Shown here: positions 27,358 to 35,641 of the stretch, one piece after another | How positions within the stretch are numbered: the stretch's first letter is position 1 | Layout: each line of letters starts with the position of its first letter | Source of the DNA: Cohnella nanjingensis | GTDB taxonomy: Bacteria > Bacillota > Bacilli > Paenibacillales > Paenibacillaceae | Assembly (NCBI RefSeq): GCF_014212125.1 | Contig: NZ_JACJVP010000026.1 | Coordinates: forward strand, 134,802-171,091 | DNA: 36,290 bases | Reading direction: 5' to 3' | The notes under the pieces: model-generated | Seen by the model: the letters and a program-made list of their open reading frames with translations, nothing else | What the model was told of the DNA's origin: nothing | Databases searched by the model: none | Program-made: the position numbers and the translations under genes

Positions 27358-27918
27358 CTACGACTCATGACGATGCGCGGCGGACGGGACGAGACGGCAC
27401 AGCCGCTCGGAGAACGCCCCTCCCCACACCGAGACGATCACCAGCACGAGGGACGCGGCTGCGGATAGCAGCATCGGCGTGAGCTCCCCGGCGAAGGGGA
27501 TGAGCGCGGCCAAAGCCATCACCCCGGCCAGGGACGGCAGGGGGACGACCTTGGCTACGATCCGCATAAACAGCAGATTGCCGAGCAGGTAGAGTCCCGG
27601 GCCTCCGAGCATCACCGCGGCCGTCTTGGCGTCGATGTGGCCGGACGGGTGTGCCAGCAGCAATTCATCCGATACGGCGGACAATATGATGCCTGCGACC
27701 AGCAGGAGATGGGTGTAGGTATAGGCGGAGCGAGCCACTCTGCCGGGATCGGCGGCATGCGCGATGTAGTGGTGTCCGATCTTGGACGTCATCTCGAAGT
27801 AGATCCACCACATCGCCACCGTCCCGGCGAACGAGACGGCAAAAGCCCCGAGTGTCGTCGGGTTCCAGTCCAGCTTGGCAAAGGTCGCCCCGGTCACGAG
27901 GATCGACTCGCCGCACAT
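27358..27918 (-). pseudogene. Truncated LtrA (low-temperature-requirement) membrane protein
   Basis: The open frame codes for 186 residues from the first ATG, matching the C-terminal half of LtrA (Pfam LtrA; not the group II intron protein of the same name), which is normally near 380-400 aa. Visible: GESILVTGATFAKLDW at the start, MWWIYFEMTSKIGHHYIAH, then four hydrophobic segments. The N-terminal half is missing and directly upstream lies the 3' end of the YesN-type gene, whose stop is only 20 bp from this ATG. The LtrA-like frame can be followed a little above the ATG (VEAYRLEPM), overlapping yesN. No ribosome-binding site. Best read as a deletion remnant, although a short product cannot be excluded. 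Confidence 0.8.
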
Positions 27919-27937
27919 CGGTTCCAGCCGATACGCC

Positions 27938-29524
27938 TCAACCGATTCGCCCGGGGGCGATTCCGAAATGCTGCTTGAACAGCTTGATAAAGTAGCTTTT
28001 GTTGTCGAAGCCGAGCGAGAACGCAGCCTCCTCCACGGATTTGCCGGAGTCGCTGATGAGGGCCATCGCTTTCTCCATTTTCATGCGGTTCACGAACTCG
28101 ATAAAGTTTTCTCCGGTCTCTTTCTTGAACAGCCGGCTGAAATAACTCGGATTCAGGTGCAGATATTCCGCCGCCTCCTCGAGCGTGATTTTCCGGCTCA
28201 GATGCAGCCGGATATAGTTCTGGGCGTCCACGATCTCGGTCTTCTTGCTCTTGTTGGCGATTCGGCCGACCTGGGAGACGGCGTCCGTCAAGAACTTGGC
28301 CAGCCAACCCCGCAGCTCGCCGATGTGCATCACGCGGCCGATCTCCTGCTGCACCTTCTCCTTGTCGTACGCGATGCCCGGCCGCAGCTTCAGCAGGAGA
28401 TCGAGCGCCAGCTTCCAGACGAGCTGCTTGACGCGGGAGGGCTGGAACCGCCGCTCCGCGACGAAGCCGACGAACGCGTCCACCGCCGGGTAGACGTCGT
28501 CGTTCGCTTCGAGCAGCAGCCGGTTGAACCGTTCCGCGTAGTCGAAATGATAGACGAACGGGTCTTCCCGATTCAGCTCCTGCTGCAGCTCCGCCTTCTT
28601 GGTCACCGTCGGCCCGTCGGCGTAGAACAACCGTTCTCCCGCCTCCAGCAGCTCCGCAAGCTGCCGCTTGAGGCCCGCTCCGCCGCAGACCTCCTCTCCG
28701 ATCACGGCCGAGTACGGCAGCTTCAGCACGCCGGCGAACGCCCGCTGCAGTCTCCTCGCCACGGCGGCCGCATACTCGTAAGGGTTGCGCGCCAAGTCCT
28801 TCCGATACGCGTACAGAAGGAAAAAAGTACTGCCCGCATGCCCTACGAACAGCATGTCCGGCTCCTCCCGCAGCAGCTCTTCGGCCGCGTTCTCCGCGAT
28901 GAACTTGACGGCCTCTTCCTGCCGGTAGCGGACGATCGCCTCCTGGTACCGGTGCGAGCGGAACAGCAGCGGAATATAGTGGCCGAGCTTCGTATTGAGC
29001 CCGTACTCGCGGAGCGGCTCCATCAAGGTCGGATCGTCGGCGAAAGGCGCGGCCAGCACCTCTCGCAACCACATCTCCTTCGCGGCGGACTTGCTCTTGT
29101 TCGCTTGAACGTGAAGGCGGTCGACTTCGATCCGAAGCCGCATATCCTCTTCGATCTTGTCTTTGACTCTGCGGATGATCTCCGCGATGCCTTCCGGCGT
29201 CAGCGTCTCCTTGAGGATATAGTCCTGAACGCCGAGCTGCACGGCCTGCTGGGCATATTGGAATTCGTCGTGGCAGGACAGGATGACGAATCGGCTCTTG
29301 GCCCCCTCGGACTGCACCCGCCGAATGAAGCTCAGCCCGTCCAGTTCCGGCATCCCGATATCGGTCACGATCAGGTCGGGATACACCCCTTGGCACGCTT
29401 CGACGGCATCCAGCGCGTCCGTATATTCCCCCGCGAGCTCGAAGCCGAGACGCTCCCACGGCACGAGCCGCTTCAGAAATTCCAGCACCGCCACATCGTC
29501 ATCCACCAGTATGGCTTTGTACAT
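27938..29524 (-). CDS. YesN-type response regulator, AraC-like HTH
   Basis: 528 aa. Receiver domain 1-120 with acidic pocket DDD (8-10), phosphoacceptor Asp55 in DLIVTDIGMPELDG, and the conserved Lys in DYILKET. A variable middle region of about 300 residues follows, then an AraC-type double HTH in the last 100 residues (ITLEEAAEYLHLNPSYFSRLF; SVEEAAFSLGFDNKSYFIKLF). The end is odd: family proteins finish ..TPxEYRR, here FGIAPGRIG and stop, so the final tyrosine-arginine is gone, as expected if a deletion fused this gene to the LtrA remnant. ATG 29524 has GGAGG nine bases upstream. The gene overlaps yesM by 26 bp. Confidence 0.93.
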   Translation of the reverse strand: MYKAILVDDDVAVLEFLKRLVPWERLGFELAGEYTDALDAVEACQGVYPDLIVTDIGMPELDGLSFIRRVQSEGAKSRFVILSCHDEFQYAQQAVQLGVQDYILKETLTPEGIAEIIRRVKDKIEEDMRLRIEVDRLHVQANKSKSAAKEMWLREVLAAPFADDPTLMEPLREYGLNTKLGHYIPLLFRSHRYQEAIVRYRQEEAVKFIAENAAEELLREEPDMLFVGHAGSTFFLLYAYRKDLARNPYEYAAAVARRLQRAFAGVLKLPYSAVIGEEVCGGAGLKRQLAELLEAGERLFYADGPTVTKKAELQQELNREDPFVYHFDYAERFNRLLLEANDDVYPAVDAFVGFVAERRFQPSRVKQLVWKLALDLLLKLRPGIAYDKEKVQQEIGRVMHIGELRGWLAKFLTDAVSQVGRIANKSKKTEIVDAQNYIRLHLSRKITLEEAAEYLHLNPSYFSRLFKKETGENFIEFVNRMKMEKAMALISDSGKSVEEAAFSLGFDNKSYFIKLFKQHFGIAPGRIG

Positions 29525-31271
29525 CGCGGCCTTCCTCCCTGCCCCTCAGCGGAATTTTCAGGACGATCTTCAAGCCCGCTCCGGGCGAGCTCGCCATCTC
29601 CATCTCGAACAGGCTCCCATAGATAATCTGCAGCCGCTCCTTGACGTTCTTCAAGCCGATGCCGGACATCGGAGCGCCGCTACGGAAGCGTTCCATGGCG
29701 TCTTCGGCCATGCCGACGCCGTTGTCGTGGATTTGGATATAGAGCATTTGCTGCTGCTTCCAAGCGGTAATGCCGATTTCTCCCCGCTTTTGGCGCAGGC
29801 CATGGATGTAGGCGTTCTCTACGAGCGGCTGCAGCGTGAACCTCGGAATGGATACCAGCAGCGCGTCCGAAGCCAGATTGACGGTTAACGCCGCGTTCTC
29901 GTGATGCCTGAAGTTCATCAGCTGCATGTAATGCTCGACGGTGGCGACCTCTTCGTGCAGCGGGATAAACTCGTTGTTGCGGTTAATCGTCATGCGCAGC
30001 AGCGTGGACAGCGAACCGATTACGCCGCCGATCTCCTCCTCGCCCTTCAGAATGACCTGCAGACGAATGGAATTGAGCGTGTTGAACAGAAAATGGGGGT
30101 TGATCTGCGCCTGCAGCAGCTCGAGCTCGGCCATCCGCTTGCGGGTCTGCTCTTCCTCGACCTGAACGATCATGTCCTCGATGCGATCGAGCATGCGGTC
30201 GAAGGCCAGCCCCAGGAATCCGACTTCATGCCGGCCTCTGACGCCGGAGCGCTCGTCCAGGAATCCTTTCTCGACCTTGGATGCCGTCCTCGCGAGACGC
30301 ATGACCGGTTTGGTCCATTGATTGAGAAAATAAAGCAGCAACAGGGCGAACAGCAGGAAAAACGCGATCTGCAGCACGAACGTTCGGTTGAACATGCTGC
30401 CGATCTTGCTGGTAACGCCTTCATACGGCGTCAGACTGAGCAAGCTCCATCCGGCGAACGGCAGCGCATGGCCGACCGTTAAATATTCCGTTCCGTTCCA
30501 TTCGGAACGGTCGTATTGTCCCTGCGGCGGAGCCGGAACCGGAGCGGCCTTGCCGATCTGCGACGGATCCGTATGGGAGACGATCGTGCCGTTTTTGTCC
30601 AGCAGCATCAGCGCCGGGTCGCCTTCATACCGTGCGAAGATCTGCCGGAACTGAATCTCCGGCTTGCTCAGGATGATGTAGGCGCTTACGCCATTGTTGT
30701 ACAACTGGAACTTGCGGATGATCGTGACGACGTTCGGATATTTGTCCGCGTCGGATCGGACGTAGTTCGGCTGCGTGCCGAGCCATCGCGTCGTATTGCT
30801 CGGTTCGGCCGCCATATCCTTCAGCCATTTCTCCTCGTACATGAAGTTCAAGCTGTTGTCGTAGGTAGAGTAGTTGGTAAAGATCAGGCCGTTCGGCAGC
30901 AGGATCGTCACGTACGTCTGTCCGCCGAAAAAGGTGATGCGGTCCAGCTTCTCCGAGAGATTCCGAAACGAGAAAAAATCGACCTTGCCGGTCCCGTCCT
31001 GCTTGTACTTGTTCCAGGCGACGCGCATGTCCGTGATCGTCTCGCTGTCGTATTGGATCGAATTGAAAGCGTTCACCATATCCTGCATGATGTTGGACGT
31101 ATACAACTCGGCGACTTCCAGCGCCTGCTCCGCTTTCTCGACCGCTTTGGTCTTCAGTTCGTTCTTGGCGTACAGCCCGAGCAGGATGAGGGTGATGACC
31201 GACGGCACGACGAGACAGAGCAGCGACATCAGGATCAGCTTCTGCCTCCAGCTTATCAACGGCAATCGCAC
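29499..31271 (-). CDS. YesM-type sensor histidine kinase
   Basis: 590 aa. TM1 about 12-34, an extracytoplasmic sensing region (about 35-297), TM2 298-316, HAMP 318-370, His_kinase domain with His393 in QAQINPHFLFNTLNSIR, and an ATPase domain with the N box RFTLQPLVENAYIHGL and G boxes HDNGVGM and GIGLKNVKERL. This is the LytS/YesM family that phosphorylates AraC-type regulators. GTG start at 31271 with GGGAGG seven bases upstream. It forms a pair with the YesN-type protein and lies next to the fourth importer, so it probably senses that importer's sugar or its binding protein. Confidence 0.94.
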   Translation of the reverse strand: MRLPLISWRQKLILMSLLCLVVPSVITLILLGLYAKNELKTKAVEKAEQALEVAELYTSNIMQDMVNAFNSIQYDSETITDMRVAWNKYKQDGTGKVDFFSFRNLSEKLDRITFFGGQTYVTILLPNGLIFTNYSTYDNSLNFMYEEKWLKDMAAEPSNTTRWLGTQPNYVRSDADKYPNVVTIIRKFQLYNNGVSAYIILSKPEIQFRQIFARYEGDPALMLLDKNGTIVSHTDPSQIGKAAPVPAPPQGQYDRSEWNGTEYLTVGHALPFAGWSLLSLTPYEGVTSKIGSMFNRTFVLQIAFFLLFALLLLYFLNQWTKPVMRLARTASKVEKGFLDERSGVRGRHEVGFLGLAFDRMLDRIEDMIVQVEEEQTRKRMAELELLQAQINPHFLFNTLNSIRLQVILKGEEEIGGVIGSLSTLLRMTINRNNEFIPLHEEVATVEHYMQLMNFRHHENAALTVNLASDALLVSIPRFTLQPLVENAYIHGLRQKRGEIGITAWKQQQMLYIQIHDNGVGMAEDAMERFRSGAPMSGIGLKNVKERLQIIYGSLFEMEMASSPGAGLKIVLKIPLRGREEGRDVQSHTGG

Positions 31272-31355
31272 AGCTCTGCCTCCCGTCCGTGTATTAGATT
31301 AGATTCGTCGATGTCCCGGGCGACGGGGTTCGGGACAATTCGCGCTTATAGACGG

Positions 31356-31380
31356 AAAAGGGGATGCCGCGCGGGCATCC
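31356..31380 (-). terminator. Terminator between lipoprotein and YesM genes
   Basis: On the minus strand GGATGCC / GGCATCC (31380-31374 with 31368-31362) with a 5-nt loop, followed by CCTTTT. It is moderate, so some read-through into yesM is likely; I see no good yesM promoter in the 84 bp that follow. Confidence 0.7.
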
Positions 31381-31403
31381 TCCCCCTCATTATAAATTTC
31401 GTC

Positions 31404-32768
31404 TTACTTGTTTGCATCAATAATTTTCTGTAAATTCGTCTTGATGTTCGCGATCGTCGTATCGATATCGGTCTTGCCCAGCATGTATTGATCCGCCTCG
31501 GCGATATAAGCCTTCTCCAGGTCGCCCGCGTAAGACACGGTGATCGGCGGCGTCGGCAGCTTCGTCACGTTCAGGACGTTGATCAACGAAGCTTTGTCGA
31601 TCATGTCCGGCGTCTTCGTGGCGGCCACGATCTGATCGACTTCCTTGGTGATGTCGGCTTTCTTCCAGGCCGAGAACTGATGGGTCAGCGCCATGCCTTC
31701 GGTCGACAGATAACGCAGGAAGCGGTAGGATTCTTCCTTGTGCTTGGAATGGGAGGAGATGACGAGCGGGTCGGCGCCTCCGAACGAGTAGATCTCGTCA
31801 CCTGCGGCGTTGGTCGGCCAAGGCGCGAACGCGGACACGAACGTCGCCGGGATCTTGTCCGTACCGCCCGCTTCGGCTACCATCCAAGGGCCGGTCGGGA
31901 GCATCGCGGCTTTCTGTTGGAAGAATTGATTGCGGTATGGGATCTTCTGCGTAATGACGTCTTGGTAAGGCGTTGCCGACTTGTCGGTCTTCTCCATCTC
32001 GTAACGCAGCTCCAGCGATTGCTTCATGAGCGGATTGTCGGCGTTCAGCGTCAGTCCGTCGTCCTTCATGATGCCCTGATCTTGAGATGCGCTGTAGAGC
32101 TTCAGCAGGAAGTAATCCTTCCATTCGTGAAAATGCGCGCCGTACGTCTTGTTCGGGCCTTCGCCCTTGGTCAGCTTCTTGGCGTAATCCCGGAACTCGT
32201 CCCAAGTCCAGCTCTTCGGCACCTCGAGATTCGCCGCGTCCAACTGCGCCTTGTTCAGAAGGATCAGCCATGGACCGAACTTCCCGGGCAAGGAGTAGCG
32301 CTTGCCGTCCAGCTTCTGCTGCTCGGCTTTGTACTCGTCCTCGTACTTGACGCCTTCCTTCGACAGGTAATCGTCCATCGGCTCGAGCATGCCGCTCGCG
32401 GCGCGCTGCGCAAAGGCAGGGGGAGAGTTCAGCGTGAAGACGTCAAAGGCGTCTTCCGAAGCGTACATCAGGTCGATCTTCTTGATCGTCTCGTTCGAGT
32501 CGTTCTCGACGAGCGGAACGTACTCGACCTTGATGTCGGGATTCGCTTGCTGGAAGGCGTCGATCGCCGGCTGATAAACGGACGATTTCTCCCAGCCCAG
32601 GAACTTGATCGTGACGGGCTCCTTGGCGGACGAAGCGCTGGCGCTCGGTTTTGCGCCGTCGCTCGGGTTGGGCGACGACGTGTCGTTCCCCGATTTGCTT
32701 CCGCAGCCGGCCAACAGACTTGTCGTTAGCAGCGCGGCCGAAGCGACCGACAACCATTTCTTTTTCAT
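31404..32768 (-). CDS. Sugar-binding lipoprotein, CUT1 (fourth importer)
   Basis: 454 aa. Signal peptide MKKKWLSVASAALL.., lipobox LAGC with Cys22, then a Ser/Asn/Pro linker to about 48. Normal CUT1 binding-protein length, with the VTIKFLGWEKSS first strand and SFGGADPLVISSHSKHKE and TGPWMV stretches typical of the fold. ATG 32768 with GGAGG seven bases upstream. Third gene after two permeases, with a 104-nt gap that may hold a separate promoter, though no hexamer pair convinces me. Followed by the YesM/YesN genes. Cargo unknown. Confidence 0.92.
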   Translation of the reverse strand: MKKKWLSVASAALLTTSLLAGCGSKSGNDTSSPNPSDGAKPSASASSAKEPVTIKFLGWEKSSVYQPAIDAFQQANPDIKVEYVPLVENDSNETIKKIDLMYASEDAFDVFTLNSPPAFAQRAASGMLEPMDDYLSKEGVKYEDEYKAEQQKLDGKRYSLPGKFGPWLILLNKAQLDAANLEVPKSWTWDEFRDYAKKLTKGEGPNKTYGAHFHEWKDYFLLKLYSASQDQGIMKDDGLTLNADNPLMKQSLELRYEMEKTDKSATPYQDVITQKIPYRNQFFQQKAAMLPTGPWMVAEAGGTDKIPATFVSAFAPWPTNAAGDEIYSFGGADPLVISSHSKHKEESYRFLRYLSTEGMALTHQFSAWKKADITKEVDQIVAATKTPDMIDKASLINVLNVTKLPTPPITVSYAGDLEKAYIAEADQYMLGKTDIDTTIANIKTNLQKIIDANK

Positions 32769-32872
32769 GTTTCAACCTCCCGGGTTTATGTGCATCTTTT
32801 TCTAAGCAATCTAAACTTACCATTTTCGTCCCGATCGTCAGAGTTTCTATTTTGACTAATTCGGAATTATTT

Positions 32873-33706
32873 TTACCCTTTTACGCCGCCCATCGCGATC
32901 CCTTCGATCACCTGTTTTTGTCCGACGATGAAGATGAGGAGGAGCGGCAGGATGGCCGACACGGTCCCGGCCATGATGAGCGAATAGTATACCCCGCTCT
33001 CCGACGCGAACTTCTGGATCCCGATCTGGATCGTCGCGAGGCGGTCGCTGCGAAGGAAGATGAGCGGGTTCGCGTAATCGTTCCAGGTCCAGATGAACCG
33101 CAGAATCGCGTAGGTGGCCAAGGCAGGCTTCACCAGCGGGATCGTGATCTGAAGGAAGATGCGGGCGTGTCCGGCGCCGTCCAGCTTAGCCGCTTCGAGA
33201 TAATCCTTGTGGATGCCCAGGAAAAACTGCCGGAGCATAAACGTACCCAACGCGCTGAACGATCCGATCAAGATAAGTCCCAGATGGCTGTCGAACAGCC
33301 GCAGCCAACGGAAAATCATGAATTGCGGCACGATAATGGAATAGCTAGGCACCATAAACGTCATCAGCACCAAGAGGAACATCGCGTTCTTGCCTTTAAA
33401 ATCCACGTGCGAAAACCCGTAAGCCGCCATGCTGGAGATCCATACGGAGACGAGCGTCGTAATGACGCTTACCTTGACCGTATTCCAATAGTAGATCCCG
33501 AAAGGATGCTCGCCGAACCATACTTCGCTGTAGTTCTCGTAGACGTTCCAGTGCTTCGGAATCCATTCGATCGGATATTTAAACACGTCGATCTCCGGTT
33601 TGAAGGAGGCCGAGATCATCCATAGGAACGGCAAGACAAACGCAACGCCCGCGAGCAGCATCAAGATCGTGGTAACCGTTCTGATTCCTTTTTTCCGCTT
33701 GTCCAT
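32873..33706 (-). CDS. ABC sugar permease, MalG type (fourth importer)
   Basis: 277 aa, six membrane segments, EAA loop DYLEAAKLDGAGHARI..ITIPLVKP, C-terminus IEGIAMGGVKG. ATG 33706; the ribosome-binding site GGGGTG is weaker than in neighbouring genes. It starts 12 nt after the MalF-type stop, so the two are one transcript. Partner of the protein at 33719-34654 and the lipoprotein at 31404-32768. Confidence 0.92.
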   Translation of the reverse strand: MDKRKKGIRTVTTILMLLAGVAFVLPFLWMISASFKPEIDVFKYPIEWIPKHWNVYENYSEVWFGEHPFGIYYWNTVKVSVITTLVSVWISSMAAYGFSHVDFKGKNAMFLLVLMTFMVPSYSIIVPQFMIFRWLRLFDSHLGLILIGSFSALGTFMLRQFFLGIHKDYLEAAKLDGAGHARIFLQITIPLVKPALATYAILRFIWTWNDYANPLIFLRSDRLATIQIGIQKFASESGVYYSLIMAGTVSAILPLLLIFIVGQKQVIEGIAMGGVKG

Positions 33707-33718
33707 AAGTCACCCCGA

Positions 33719-34654
33719 TCAGTAGTTAACCCATTTCTTTTGTCCGTACATTTGGAAGAGCGTGATCAGCAAGACGAACCCGAATAGGATCAACGCCATG
33801 GAGGAGGCATAGCCGGTTTTGAGATTTTCGAATGCCGTCGTATACAGATAATAGGTCACGACGGACGTCGAGTAGGCCGGCCGGCCTTCGGTCAATACTT
33901 TGATGATGTCGAAGGCTTTGAAGGAGCTGATAAAGCCTGTCACGAGCAGAAAGAACGTCGTGGGCGACACCATCGGAAAAGTGATTCTGGCGAATCGGGT
34001 CCAAGCGCCCGCTCCGTCGATGTCCGCCGATTCGTACAGATCTTTCGGAATCGACTGCAGCGCCGCCATATAGACGATCAGGCAGAACCCGATCCCGACC
34101 CAGACCATAATGACCATGACGGACGGCAAGGCGTAGTGAATATCCGCCAGCCACGTCGGCGGATTGCTCACGCCAAGCGAGCGAAGGAATTGATTGATCG
34201 GGCCGTAGGAAGGTTGGAAGAGCAGCTGGAAGCAGATGGATACGGCGACGATGCTCGAGATATACGGCAGGAAGAAGATGATCTTAAAGAAATTTTTCAG
34301 ATAAACCAGCTTATCGATGATGACCGCTAGGGCAAGGGAGATGATCAGCTGTACGGGAACGACGAGAAGCAAATAGAGGTTGTTCTTCAAGGATACGAGA
34401 AATACATGATCGTCAAAAAGCCGCGAAAAATTTCTGAATCCCGTAAATTTGAGTTTATCGACGCCCGCGATGAAGCTCCAGTCCGAAAAGCTGAGAATAA
34501 ACGTAATGATCGTCGGGATGATCGTGAGTATTAAGAGGCCGAGAAACATCGGTCCGATGAAAAGATAGCCGGACAGCGTCTCCCTTCTCTTCGTAGCCGA
34601 TCGAACGCGGGCCGTTCGCTTGCTCTCGGCCGTCTTTGTTATCGTGTTGTCCAT
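33719..34654 (-). CDS. ABC sugar permease, MalF type (fourth importer)
   Basis: 311 aa. First membrane segment about 33-54 (FIGPMFLGLLILTIIPTI), EAA loop DLYESADIDGAGAWTR..ITFPMVSP, C-terminus MYGQKKWVNY. ATG 34654 has GGGGTG six bases upstream; the longer frame to 34810 adds 52 residues without a ribosome-binding site. First gene of the fourth importer. I could not fix its promoter in 34655-34857; that gap holds no gene. Confidence 0.91.
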   Translation of the reverse strand: MDNTITKTAESKRTARVRSATKRRETLSGYLFIGPMFLGLLILTIIPTIITFILSFSDWSFIAGVDKLKFTGFRNFSRLFDDHVFLVSLKNNLYLLLVVPVQLIISLALAVIIDKLVYLKNFFKIIFFLPYISSIVAVSICFQLLFQPSYGPINQFLRSLGVSNPPTWLADIHYALPSVMVIMVWVGIGFCLIVYMAALQSIPKDLYESADIDGAGAWTRFARITFPMVSPTTFFLLVTGFISSFKAFDIIKVLTEGRPAYSTSVVTYYLYTTAFENLKTGYASSMALILFGFVLLITLFQMYGQKKWVNY

Positions 34655-34857
34655 CGCTTGCACCCCATCCCAAGATATTGTTCCCTGTTTAAATCGTACC
34701 GAAGATCGGCGGAGGGAATAAGCCAGGATAATGACCGATTTGAAAATATTTTTACCTTTACGAGTAACATGAAACTTATCCATGCTGTATGAGGAACCGC
34801 CCCCTTGCAAGGACCTTTCCCGTCGAAAGTTTGCGACCTAACACTCACCTTTATGAA

Positions 34858-34910
34858 AGTACCTGTACTAAAAGTGCATACTTATCTATTTGCAGTACGC
34901 GCTTTATACT
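34858..34910 (+). promoter_or_regulatory. Promoter region with palindromic operator
   Basis: A perfect palindrome AGTAC-CT-GTACT (34858-34869) and a further AAGT-N4-ACTT (34872-34883) precede a -10 TATACT (34905-34910); the -35 (TTATCT, 34882-34887) is poor, suggesting activator or repressor control. This arrangement, in front of a quinone-reductase-type gene, is what HxlR/MarR redox regulators use in Firmicutes; the regulator is not in the window. Confidence 0.5.
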
Positions 34911-34944
34911 CGAAAAATAAAGGAGACTGAAGGAGGATAAAACT

Positions 34945-35508
34945 TTGAAAACCCTTGTGATCGTCACGCACCCCAGCATGGAGACATCCGTCATCAACAA
35001 GCGATGGGTAGAAGAACTCAAAAAATATCCGGAAAAATATACGGTGCACGAATTGCATAAGGCTTACCCCGATGGAAACATAGACGTAGAAAAAGAACAA
35101 AAACGGGTGGAATCGCATGGCAACCTCGTTTTGCAATTCCCTATCTATTGGTTTAATTGTCCGCCGCTCCTCAAAAAATGGCTTGACGATGTTTTGGCTT
35201 ATGGGTGGGCTTATGGTTCAAACGGAGGGGATAAATTTAAGAATCGGAAAGTTGCTTTAGGCGTATCTGCGGGAATCCAAAAAGGAGATTATAGCGAAAA
35301 CGGGAGATACCGGTATACGCTTGAACAATTACTATCTCCTTTCGAAACGACCTTCCTGTACTGCAATGCGGATTATCGTTCGTCCTTTGCGTTCTATGGT
35401 ACGGAAAATGAGCCCGGCGGAAATGAGCCCGGTACGGATGATGGGCCGCCTGCAAGCGAATTGGAAAAGAGCGCGCAAGCGTACTTGCATTTTGTTGACA
35501 ATCTGTAA
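34945..35508 (+). CDS. Flavodoxin-fold NAD(P)H quinone reductase, YwrO/KefF type
   Basis: 187 aa. Flavodoxin-like NADPH:quinone oxidoreductase: opening strand TLVIVTHPSMETSVINKRW (FMN phosphate region), LVLQFPIYWFNCPPLLKKWLDDVLAYGWAYG (split motif with the FP-Y-W core and the family Y-G loop), GVSAGIQKGDYSENG, and the LLSPFETTFLYCN stretch. Typical length. TTG start at 34945 with AGGAGG eight bases upstream. Probably detoxifies quinones or electrophiles using FMN/FAD. Codon use is visibly more AT-rich (AAA, ATA, TTA) than the sugar genes, which with the adjacent insertion sequence suggests later arrival. Confidence 0.9.
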   Translation: MKTLVIVTHPSMETSVINKRWVEELKKYPEKYTVHELHKAYPDGNIDVEKEQKRVESHGNLVLQFPIYWFNCPPLLKKWLDDVLAYGWAYGSNGGDKFKNRKVALGVSAGIQKGDYSENGRYRYTLEQLLSPFETTFLYCNADYRSSFAFYGTENEPGGNEPGTDDGPPASELEKSAQAYLHFVDNL

Positions 35509-35596
35509 TGGGCAGCTTTATGAAAGCTAATATAAAAAGAAGTATCTCCTCGTATGAAGTTACCCCTGTCAAGTAGACAGTAATAAAAGAAGCCCC

Positions 35597-35641
35597 TTAA
35601 GCAACCTTAGTTCGGTATTCCACCGGACTAAGGTTGCTTAA
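35597..35641 (-). terminator. Hairpin overlapping transposase stop codon
   Basis: 20-bp arms (35597-35616 and 35622-35641) with one mismatch and a 5-nt loop, followed on the minus strand by GGGGCTTCTTTTATT. The stop codon is inside the stem, so it both encodes the protein end and can terminate transcription within the element, preventing read-out. Confidence 0.7.

Noticed and set aside
27894..29459. 521-codon frame in a second minus-strand phase over YesN
   Set aside because: Arg/Ala/Gly-rich alternative frame of the YesN gene with no motif.
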